Shown here one piece after another: positions 37,401 through 49,400 of a DNA stretch of 64,000 nt (position 1 is its first letter; the number at the start of each line of letters is the position of its first letter). The notes beneath the pieces were generated by a model. That model saw nothing but the letters and a program-made list of their open reading frames with translations, ran no database searches and was not told the origin of the DNA. The translations under genes were made by a program, and so were the position numbers. This DNA is from Lumbricus rubellus (lineage: Eukaryota > Annelida > Clitellata > Crassiclitellata > Lumbricidae): positions 51,096,376-51,160,375 of the forward strand of contig OX243811.1 of the NCBI GenBank assembly GCA_945859605.1, written 5' to 3'.

Positions 37401-40400
37401 AACGCGACGCAACAAAAAGTAAGAATAAAACAATCTAATTATTTTGGCCAATATCTTGGCCAAAAGTAAGAATATCGAAATGAAATTTTACAGGCTTAAA
37501 GACAATTTATATCTGCACATGATGGTCAAATTTCATCAAAATATTTCAAAGAGAATAAAAGTTATACCACTTTTAGGGAGGCCACCCACCGTTTTCTGAC
37601 GATTCAAAGGCGAAATGCAAGAAAAGTAACAAAAAACACGATTTTTTCTCATTTCAAATAATATTGTTATCAAATAGCCTTAATGTTCCCAGATAATCAT
37701 TATAATTACTATTTTAAAAAATAAACAGGGTACCAGCGTAGCTGCGCGTCGCTGAGAAGTCACTTAGAAAGATGACAATCAAATTGATAAATAAAGAATC
37801 TGTCAGATTAATCAACACGCCCATCAAGAACTTTGCAAAGAGACTCAAAAGAAGTGTTTGCACTGGTGGTGGGCACATTGCACACAAGTTGTGAAGCACT
37901 ACCAAGTTCATTTGACAACAGTTATTTGAGATGAGATCGTGAGACTTAATAAAATCGTGTTTTTGTTACTTTTTGTTGCGTTTCGTTTCTGAATCGTCAA
38001 AAAACGGTGGGTGGTCTTACTAAAAGTGGTATAACTTTTGTTGTGTATGACCTATTTTGATTAAATCTGGCCATCATGTGTAAATATGAATTGTCTTTAG
38101 GCCTGTAAAATTTCATTTTGAAATTCATACTTTTTGCCAAGATATTGGCCAAAAACCTAGTTTTTGATGCACTTCGTTTTTGAATCGTCAAAAAACGATT
38201 GGTGACCTCCCTAAAAGTGGCATAACTTTTGTTCAGTTTAAAATATTTTGATCAAATCTGCCTATCACGTGTAAATATGAATTGTCTTTAAGACTGTAAA
38301 ATTTCATCTGGAAATTCTTACTTTTGGCCAAGATATTTCCAAAAAACCTAGGGGGGGTCTTTTTTTTGCCGCACCCTGTATATCTATGCTAACGGATGTA
38401 AACAGTTCAACTTCATTATTTTTAGATAAATATTTTCCCAATAAGACAAATAAGTCATTTTATTATCCAAATTAAAAACTGCTGCAGTGTGGACCTGTTT
38501 GCACCAAGTCAAAATTTTGTGAGTCTAGTTGTTCAAAACCAAAGATAACCGATCTGCACTTGGATAATGAATATTTATCATAATTGTGAAATTATGATAT
38601 GCCTGGACATGTCAAAACTTGGTAAAATATGTCTTGGTATCAAAGCCCATTCTGGTGCCTGACTATCTCTCATTCAATAATAAAAACAATGATCGAATGA
38701 ACCATGTAAAAGAGTTATACTCAGTTAGTCTGATTATGACTAGTTAACTCTTTTGAGGTTAAATTAATTCTGAAATTTGGGCTGTAAGAGTATGTGATGA
38801 ATATTCTTCGCAAGAATTATTTTTCCCACATGTTGTCAGAAATGCTATTTTGTAATTTATTCATCTACTTTTCTTTATTTTCTTTTTGCACTATTTTTGG
38901 CAAGAATATGACTTTGATCAGCACATGCCATCATAGGCGCCGAGTTGATCCGAAGAGTGGGGGTGCCCAAACGAATGTGGAAAAACCCGCGCGTGAGCGC
39001 GGGAAAATTTTTTACCCTTTTTTTGATAGATTAATAGGATAGTTATTGAAATTGCCTCTGTTCATATAGAGGCAGAGACTTGGTCCTGGTTTAAGGGGAC
39101 AAACTCGCGACCCAAGGACGATCGCCGAGTCACTCAGTGCCGAGCAGAGGAAGAAGTTTGGGCGAATGGATGTGCTACTCCAATTTTCGAATTTTCTTAG
39201 GGCCACACTGCGATGGTAGCATCTTAGGCTGTCATTTTGACGAAATTGATCGTCATAGTCGTGGTTTAATACTTGAAAAACATCCTTGCCATTGTTTAAA
39301 AAGATCCAAACTGAAATAGTGATATTTTAAGTTGTTACCTCATCAAAATGTCTGATTATTTTCATTGCTGGACATGGTTTAATACTTCAATAAATGTTCT
39401 TCCCAATTGTTCAAAATTTTTTTTTATCACTCTTTGGATCAACATGTAGGCCCTACTTCTCTTGGAATCCACACAGAATCACAATCTTCGTTAGCATGGG
39501 CATCTTGGAGCACTCTCCCCTAATATAATTAGACCAATTGTTATATACAGACTCAAATTTGGACAATAAATCAAACAATACTGTCTATACGAGCCACTAT
39601 TTAGTGAGCCGATATTAACACTGTGGAAATAGTTTTTCATAATAGTCTTTCACATAGTTTTGACAATAATTAAGTCATGGTTGATTTGTTAACGCAGACA
39701 AAACAATATCCCGCTTTTTTGATGCTAAGAGGTGACTATCGCGCAGTGAGGAACATTATTGAACATGTAGGCCTACAAAGGAATCAATGTAGGCCTAATT
39801 AAAATCGTCGTCTTCGTTTGCAATAAAAAAAATGACGGAAGCGGATCGAATAAGCAGAATTTCGGTGTTTCCTCGGATTCGCTGATCTGCTGAAGACCAA
39901 TGAAGTTCAGACCTAGCATGGGGTAAAACAGGAGTAGGCCTAATAGTAAGGTAGCCTAGACTAGCTGAGGTCTAAAATTTATAAAATACGGAGTGATTTT
40001 TATAGATAAGCAATGCCAACAGAGAAATAATCTCTTAAAAAGCACATCTTGGTGGCTGATTTCTGGTGGTGCCCATGCATAGGCGGGCCTCGCATGGCCA
40101 ATTTCTGGTGGTGCTGAGCACTCACGGGCCTCGCAGAGTCGGCGCCCATGCATGCCATACTCCACTATGCAACTGCACTATGTAATTGTTTCATAAAGAT
40201 TGAACCTCTGGTGTCATAAGTTGCTTATCTGGAGAATGTTCGACCTGTATACACAGGTTGTCACTCTATACGTTATATTACTTTCAACCATATGATTTTG
40301 TTTTTAAGGTAATCAATAGCATGCATCGTATTAGTCACTCTGTTTGCAACATGTGTTGCACTGGTGAAATGCTGTTTACAACCTGTTGCTACGGATTACA

Positions 40401-43400
40401 AAGGCAGACTTGTCTTTCATATCCTTATGTCTGGCTTGAAAATTCTGTTCACAGTCTGTATGTAATACAAAGACATCTTACTCATTTACATTTTCCTACC
40501 TTACTAATGTCACCATACGATCACTAAAACTGGATCATCTCTATGCTTTAGTTCAGGTCGTCTGGCTTTAGTTGAAGTAGATGTCATTGGGTGGTCACTG
40601 GCCAGTGGTCAGTGATGTAATTTATCATAGAAAACCAAACTATCTTTTTGGTCAGTTTCTGTGTATATTTAGCACTGATTAGGGGTGTCAAAACTTTTAG
40701 TAAAATGCAACCTGGTGCCCAAGCTCAATCTGTAAGGGTGCCCAGGCGCCTGTCAGTGACAGTCCTTTGATAAGACAAGGTTCCCTGATACGTTATTGGA
40801 CTAGTTAAAGTTCTTAATATGTCTGTGCGACTGTGCTACACTGATTGATGAAGCTTTAACTCTGGATCCACTAGACACATGTGTGTGATGGACTACTACA
40901 ATTTAGCAATTCTATTGAAATGCCATTGCCCAACACAAATAATATTAGATCCGATGTTAAATGGACACCTGGATATCCATTGACAGCTTTAACACTGATT
41001 TCAGCTTTCTACCCAGGTGTCCTTTTGTTGACACTGGCATTCATTCAGCCTGTGATGTTGACCAAGATGTCGGCAACATTTTGAAAATTTTTAAAGGAAA
41101 TTCAACCATCTTTCATCAAATCAAATCAAATCAAATCAGTTTATTCTGAGAATGAACAAGACAAACAAAACAAAACCAAGGTATACTGCAAAGAAAAATA
41201 CTAGGCTACACAGTAGGCCCTAGACATAAATAAAAATTAATGTTCGCAGGACACCTTGATTGTATAAACGGTGAACACTCAGAAAGGGTCATCCAGAAAG
41301 GGACAGGTCCCGCTAACCTGGATAACCCCTGAACGTAAAATGTAAGTCAAGATGGTGAGGTTAGAGATATAAACAGAAAATGGAATTTAGAAAAGAAAAC
41401 AATGTGGCATAAAATCACATGATCAAAAAAAGCCTTTGGCAACAAGCCAAAAAAAAACAACAACATAAAAATACAAACAAAAAAACCAAAGCAAAACCAA
41501 AAAATAAGCAACAAACATAAGTCAGTAATGGCAACCTGAATCATTAAGCACATGTAAGGTAGTAGTAATCATATCGAGGCAAAGGAACCAGAGGAAAAAC
41601 ACAATAAGCATCTTGGTAACTATATATTTGATAATTACTGAGCAGACCTATTACTAGTCGGAAAAAACCAGCATCGTAACTATACCAAGTACGACATTAT
41701 TTATCATCATTGGTTATGCTACAATATAGCCAGGGGGGTTAATTATCACAAAATAACCCAGTTAAACCCGTCAGATCAGATGGACTCATCAGAATACCTT
41801 ATGGTTATAACAGATACATCATATGATGGTAAAATAATAATAATTACAATAAGACAAAATAAACAGGTGATAGTAATAGCTCTAACTTAGACAAACAAGG
41901 CAAATATACAAATTCTTCAATTGAGCAGGAGAAATCGTTTAAGTGAGTTTTTAAACAGACCAAAAGACAGTAAGCTAGTAATGCCACCAGGCAATCCATT
42001 CCATAGCGAAGGACCCAAATATTTAATTGAGAACTGCTTGATTCTTAAGTGAGCAAATTCACTTCTATATGAGTGCGAGTGCCTGGTGAAATGACCATGA
42101 ATATCAGAGCCCTTAGTAAAATAATGTTTAAAAGACATAGGCAATAAGTGTAAATGAAAACGAAACATGAATAAACAGATCTGAAATTTATTTATCTTAG
42201 GTAAAGTTAACAAATTATTATTTTTGAACAGGGGAGCAGTGTGAGCTCTCCAATGAGAACCACAGATTATTCTTATTGCTCGTTTTTGTAATGTGATCAA
42301 ATGATGAAGACGTGAGGGATAATTCGAGCACCAGGAAATATTACAATATGAGAGATATGGAAAAATGAGTGAATAGTATAGGTTGATTAGAATGGACTTT
42401 GGAAGGCAGTGCTTAATCCTAAGTAAAACCCCAATATTTTTTGCAATCTTTTTGGAAATCGCCATTATGTGTTCCTTCCAAGTAAGATGTTGATCAACTA
42501 TAACTCCAAGGAACTTAGAGGAGGTTGTTTGGGCAATAGGGGCATTATTAATTAAGAGTCTGTTGTCACCGTACGTAATTTTCTTTATAGAGTGAAATAA
42601 TATAAAATTTGTTTTTTCAAGGTTCAATGAAAGTCTGTTTATTTTAAACCAGTCAGCAATTACTGTTAGTTCCTCATTAGCTATTTTAAAAAGGTGATCC
42701 ATGGAGGCCATAATGTCTTTCAGTCCACCTGCATTGTACTGCAAACTATTGACTGCTAGATGCTAAAGAAGTTCCTTGTTTCGTCAGTGCTTTGCTGATT
42801 GATAAGTGTGGACTGGTTTACAGGTCACAGACAACTGTGTTATTAAGTGCTTGTGACTAATTAATACAGCAGTCTGCTTAGCACTTTACACGGTGAACAG
42901 AAAAAACAAAAACCAAACCTCCCTTATTGATATGATAATTTATGTTAAAATTTGCACATTTTAATAAAACATGGAGAAACTTCAGTTTAAAGGACATGAA
43001 TCAGATAACTATCATTTGTTAGTTATAATGTGTGTTCAAAATGGCCGCTTTTTGCCTCAACACACGCACAAAGACGCGCTTTCCACTGACTACGGTAATT
43101 GCTGAATCGATAAGAACATGATAAAATTCGTCCCATGCCTGTATTATACGCAACATTCCAACATTGCACAGGCTACATTTGCCTTGTGAACCTTTTCTTG
43201 CATCATAGACCAGATTTTATAGTCCACAAGATTAAGTCTGGGCTATTTGGAGGCTAAATTGGAGAGGGCATGAAATCTGCTTTGATCGCTCAAGTCGTGT
43301 CTGTTGTTGGCCTCCTTTAGTTCCGTCACTTTACGCTCCTTTAAACATTTAAAATGACTTCAATTTTTTAATGAAGCAGCGTATATTTATAAAAACTAGT

Positions 43401-46400
43401 TAAGTTTATAATTGGGAATAAAATAGATTTATTCTCAATAATATTTTAGATTTTTTGTGTTCATTTCTGTATTTATTGCAGAGGTTCGTTTTTTTCCGTT
43501 CACCGTGTAATGACATGCTGCATTGGTTTCCTAGTCATTTTTCTTATTATATTCTTGTAGTTAGAGTGGGCCTTTTGCTTCCCTTGCCATTTAGTGGATG
43601 GTTGGTTCATAGCAGGGTGTTGTTCTTTGAGTGGTAAGAGGCCTAGTCTAATTAATTCTTTGCCCAATTTTATTATGCTATATGTTAATATCGAACTTGT
43701 TGATAAAACTACTAAAAAGTAGAAGCTACATTATAAAGTAACAGCTGACATATTTTGTAGAATTAAATGATTGATGCTTTGTCAACTTTGCTATACTTGA
43801 TAGCATAACTATTATTGTTTCTTTTTTGGTTTTCGTAATTATTCGAAGATGGTTCTAGTCATATTTGCGGTACTGGTATGCTAGATGAAGCACATTCTCT
43901 GATATTGAGTTATGTGTTTATCAATACATTTTTTTGCTTAGACCGAGTCTTTGGAATGCACTTGCATAGTCTGTTGATGCCTTATTCATGTGGAGTAGTA
44001 AGCACTAGAAAATGAAGGAAAATAAGTCAATTGTTGGTTGAATATAGATCTACGACTTGTCATTACAAAATTTTACGTATTTAAATTTTATGGACTGAAG
44101 TTGTTCTGTTTGTTTTCGTTAGGACCTGATGTAGTGATTCCAACGAGCAATGTTATTACATGGCTTGCGGACCAACCGGTGAAGATACGAATGGGGGACG
44201 GTGGTAGTCTAGCAGAAAGACCGATCTCCATTGTCACGGCCTTCAGGAGGACTGTCGACAAGTTTCCTGACCATCCAGCTCTTGGTAAGAAACTCGTTTT
44301 AACTATATTGCCTGTCAAGTTGTCAGCATTCTACTTTGATTGTTTGGCCTGTTTGATTGGTTTTTTTAATTGCCTACTTTAAGTCCTAGTGTTGATAGCT
44401 TTATGATTTGTGTGCCACTATTAATGCCTGATGATTAGTTAAGTGGTAGAGAATTTATATGGGTTGATGTCATTGGTCTCATACATGCACTTATAGAAAA
44501 ATGAGTCATTCTAGAATTCCAAGACTAACAGATTGTGGGTATAACCACTGATAACCTAGGAATTTAACTGCTATGGGATTACATTTGCTATATGTTACTT
44601 ATGGTGTACTTTTAAACACTGTTGTTACCAGCTTTAACTGTTTAATATAAGTTGCTATTTCTAAAAAAAATTATTTTTACTCATTTCTGATTTAAATTTT
44701 ATTTGTTTTAAATTTTCTTAAGCATATAAATCGAATGGCCAGTGGACAAAGATCTCTTTTTCCGGATATTATGACTTAGTAATGCAGGCAGCAAAGGCTT
44801 TCATTAAGGTAATTTATTTCTGAACTATTTCTAAAGATCTGATAAGTATTTAAATGCTGATGTGAAATTGAGTATTCTGAACATTTTAATGGTCAATTAA
44901 TGGTTGTCTTTTATGATTGTGGCTGAGATAATCAAAGTCTGTCAATGTATTCATGCCGCCAGTAAGGCCCAGTATCCTGACTTCTATGGAAAACAGTAAA
45001 CTTCGAGACCTAGACAGTGAGGACCAAGGCCGAGACATGAGTTCCGGGACAGTTCAGGACTGAGACTTTTCAGCAATCATTGTAAAAGATAGCACAGATT
45101 ACAGAATAGACAATAAAGCATCTTGGACCCAAATCTTGAAAATATTTTCTCAACTGTTCAAGTTTATATCATGATTAAGTCGCTGAAGTCAGAGGATCAC
45201 CTGAAAAATAATTGAATATTTCAGGTATTATACTGAAGTCTTCCAATCGATCTATTGCCTCTAAATGATGTTGTGTGTTAGGTTGGTCTTGAGATGTATC
45301 ATGGAGTTGGCATCATTGGATTCAATTCGGCCGAGTGGTTCATCTCCGATCTTGGAGCCATATTTGCTGGGTTTGTTTCTTGTCTGCACGTTCATGGTTC
45401 TGTTACGTGTCAATGTCATCGTGGTGTAACTGTTTTAGCTAAGGCAGCATAAACGTGCGAAGCATTAGCATATGCGATTAATTAAAGTGTCAGATGTCAA
45501 TACTTGAATCAGTGGCAATCAGTATATCTCATTAACTCTAAGTCCACCTGGTTGGGTGAATTTAAATGAGAAAATTGATATAATTAGCAAAAACTTTTGA
45601 GTGTAAGTACTGGCTTTGTGTACATTCAGTTCACTGTGTTCATTGTTCAAGCATGAAACTCCCAGAAAGCCTTATACTTTTCAGTCTATGCAGATTCTTA
45701 CATTAAAATATTTAGTCTTTTTTGTCAGAAACTTACTTGAATGCGGTTTGTTTTTCCTTAGATCATCAAAATTTGATTTTTCAAGTTTTCTGAACTGTTA
45801 TTAATGTGCTACCTAGAAGTTAGAGTAGTTTTTTGCAGTTTATTTAACCTTATTTATCTGTTATACATGAAAAATTAAGCAGTTCTCTGATTTATTTGCT
45901 CTACAGTGGTCTTGCCACTGGAATCTACACAACCAATTCAGCAGAGGCATGTCAGTATGTGGCCCATAATGCCCGCTGCAACGTTATTGTGGTTGAGAAT
46001 GATCACCAGCTGCAGAAGATCCTTGCTGTACGAAACGAGCTGCCATACTTGAAGGCCATCGTTCAGTACAGAGGCAAACCGAAGAGCAACTACCCTGATG
46101 TATATTCAGTAGGTCTTTCTGTTTACGACACAAAACATGAAGAGCTGCATGAGTTCAAGATAGTTAAACACTGTATGTCGTGGACGGACAAAATGTCCCC
46201 GGACAAAATGTCCCGGACAAAAAGTCCCGGACAAAATGTCCCTGGACAAAAAGTCCCCGGACAAAAAGTCCCCGGATAAAATGTCCCCGGACAAAATGTC
46301 CCCGGACAAAATGTCCCCGGACAAAATGTCCCCGGACAAAATGTCCCCGGACAAAAAGTCCCCGGACAAAATGTCCCCGGACAAAATGTCCCCGGACAAA

Positions 46401-49400
46401 ATGTCCCCGGATAAAATGTCCCCGGATAAAATGTCCCCGGACAAAATGTCCCAGGATAAAATACCCATAGCACACGGCACAACAGAAGAGTCTCATCTGC
46501 AGCACTCAGTACTAGAATACGGAGGAGGTGGCTAGATGATCCATGGTGGAGAGCCCATCGCCAGTTGACGACTGCCGATCCAATGACACAATCATGACGC
46601 CCCCGGATAGACATTAGCTACCCAGTCAATGACATCAATTCTAGAATAACAACAGCCTTTCTTCTCATGTGGACCGCAGAAGTGCAGACCCATCGGACAC
46701 CCAGGAGCTTACGTTGGGTTTGGTTCTGCTGCCATAATTGATAAACCGATGCGTGGAGCTGGATCGCCAAGTCTTTGACACTGCTCAATACCCGACCACC
46801 CTTGGCGTTTTGCGACACTTTCCCCTTATAGTTATACCCAGAAAGAGTAGACTTGTTGTCACGTTCTGCCCACTGTAATCACTAATCACCACGAAAAAGG
46901 CAGAGTCGGACGCATGGGTGCAATCACGTCCTAAAAGTTGGGGGGGGGGGCCATAATGAATCACGTCCTAAAAGTTGGGGGACCATAATAATAAAGTTAG
47001 GGGACCACTCAAAAGTTGGGGGGACGCGTCCCGTGGGTCCTATAGGGTGGTTGCGCCTATGGTCGGACTCCAACGCAGAGTTCACTAGTGTTTTCTCTCC
47101 TACAGAAACGATTGACCCTGGACTTTTCTATACAGGGTCTGCGATTATGGGTAGCCTACGGCGAACAACTGTTGTACACTGAAGGTAGACAGGGCCGTGA
47201 CTCGGGTGGCTTCAGACGGAAAAGTGGGCTGGCGTTCATTTCGACTCATGAGCAAGTAGCGTCCTGGCCGTGGAGGCCACAGTATCACCCAGGATTACCG
47301 TGTTCACAGCCCTGGGAATCCTGGCACTAGTCTTTGCAAAGAATTACTACGCTTCTTTTCAGTTGCCTACAAATATTTGCTTGGTAATGCTAAAGTGGTT
47401 AATTTTGTAGGTTTAATAATCATAATTATTGTAATATTCTTTGACATTTTTTTTTTGTCTTTTATTATGTATTCGCTATTTTTGGTAATTTCCAATCATG
47501 CCATTTGCTTATTTCGCTTGATAGGAACATTTAGGATAGCATGGGGCCTAAATAGAAGGTTTATAGATCTAATAATACTGACAATAAATCTTTTTTGCGC
47601 AAATAACTGCTGCCAAAATACAGAGGGACTCGTGATAGAACGTGCGATTTTATGTTCTTTAAAGAGACTATTAATTTTGTCAAGGGACTTTTTGTCCGGG
47701 GACATTTTATCCGGAGACTTTTTATCTGGGGACTTTTTGTCCTGGGACTTTTTGTCCCGGGACATTTTTTCCGGGGACATTTTATCCGGGAACTTTTTGT
47801 CCGGGGACATTTTGTCCAGGGACATTTTGTCCGGGGACTTTTTGTCCAGGGACATTTTGTCCGGGGACTTTTTGTCCAGGGACATTTTGTCCGGGACATT
47901 TTGTCCGGGACATTTTGTCCGGGGACATTTTGTCCTAGCACCCTGTATGTATACATGTGTATATCTCAAAGTTTATTCATTCCTTCTAGAATCTTATAAT
48001 ATTGTTCCCCTTCAAGAAAGCTACTTGGGATCGCTCCAGCACAACCACACCTAAAGAAAGCAGACTTCAGTGATTGATGAAGCACACTTTGATTGGTCAG
48101 AGGTCACATGTATAGCTCAGAAGGTCATTCCAGACGGTGGGCCTACAACTGAGGAAGCACGGCACTGCCTAGCAGCAAGCGATCCCATAGAACTAGGAGT
48201 GATCCCGAGTAGCTTTCTTGAAGAGGAACGTCATGGCAGAGCAAAGAACCCAATGCATTGCAATGTCAGACACTGGGTAGCAGAGATCACGCAGGTAAGA
48301 TGGAGTGCAACCAAGGATGCAGTACGAAACCAGAGCCGCAGTTTATGTGATACTTCTCACAGATGGTGAAGCATGGATGGATATTTCTTAAAAGACACGA
48401 CTTGGTTAAAGATGTGTGTTGTTCATTAGTAATTTTTGAATTCTTTATTAACAATATTTACTGACACATGTAACCATTCCTGAATGCTCCTCAAACCTTT
48501 AGCAACGAGCAGGTACTAAAATGTATGGGAAACAGATACATCTCATCGTTAAATGGGTTGGGAAATATATACCGGTAATGACATTTGTGATATGCTCTTG
48601 TAACTTTTATACTTGCGTGTATTTTTTAATATGCATCTCTCAAAAATACTGTGTGCCGCAGTTTGTACTATTACTACTTTAATAACTACTGCCGCCTTGT
48701 TTTATATTCTTAGCTGATGTGTAAATTTGCTTGTCTTTGTTGCTTGTGTTAAAGTGGCCGGACTTCCTTGATCTGAGTAAACAAGTCAGCGATGAAGAAC
48801 TGAATGAACGCATCAGACAAATAGCTCCGAATAAGTGTTGTACTCTTATTTACACGGTAAACAGCTGTTCTTCTACTGTCTTGTTTGCTTGTTAATCATG
48901 GGCTTGCAGGTTGAAACAGTGTTTGGTATGACGACTGAGACGACAAGAAACATTGTTGTGAATTGTTTCAAAATCGATGACTATTGCGTGAATGTTTACA
49001 AATGCATGCATCTTATTAGGTGTAGGTATCTGCCATAATGTGTTTCATGCAGGCTATCTCCATATATTACAATAGACTCGATTTCTTTGTTGTGTTTTTT
49101 AGTAACATATAGCCTATTTTACAAATGATTTCTGATTTGGTTGTTGGTTTGCAGTCAGGAACAACTGGTGATCCTAAAGGTGTCATGCTGAGCCACGATA
49201 ATGTATGTACCTCTAACAAATAATATCTGTAGTTTCATTGTGCATAAACATGCTGCAGGTGCTGCTGTCGTCTACACGTTTCTTTATGCAAGTTTTATGT
49301 GCATAATGTGTGTGTGCATGCGCATATATATTATATTATTACCTGTCTATTTTTCTATACATTTGAAGAATGCATTGTAGGAAACACTTTTTTGGTAAGA

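Larger units (their letters stand above)
46179..47942. mobile_element. Foldback element with arms of 15-bp tandem repeats and an 8-bp duplication
   Basis: Opposed arms lie at 46185-46455 and 47690-47937, built of a 15-bp unit: GGACAAAATGTCCCC in the left arm, its complement in the right. The outermost 22 bases of the two ends match at 18 positions when one is inverted. CTGTATGT stands outside both ends (46171-46178, 47943-47950). The 1.2-kb centre has no recognisable transposase. It lies 70 bases past the donor of acyl-CoA synthetase exon 6. Long translated runs such as repeated PDKMS are by-products of the 15-bp period, not proteins. From memory, sea-urchin TU foldback elements have a similar plan. 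Confidence 0.88.

Noticed and set aside
46106..46614. Long frames of repeated PDKMS, ILSGD and PGTFC on both strands
   Set aside because: They are products of the 15-bp foldback repeat, whose period is a multiple of three. Matching frames open on both strands at once, and the arms are clearly inverted copies.
48070..48369. 99-aa open frame
   Set aside because: No family match, it overlaps the opposed SINE-like tails, and it lies inside an intron. Chance openness is more likely.
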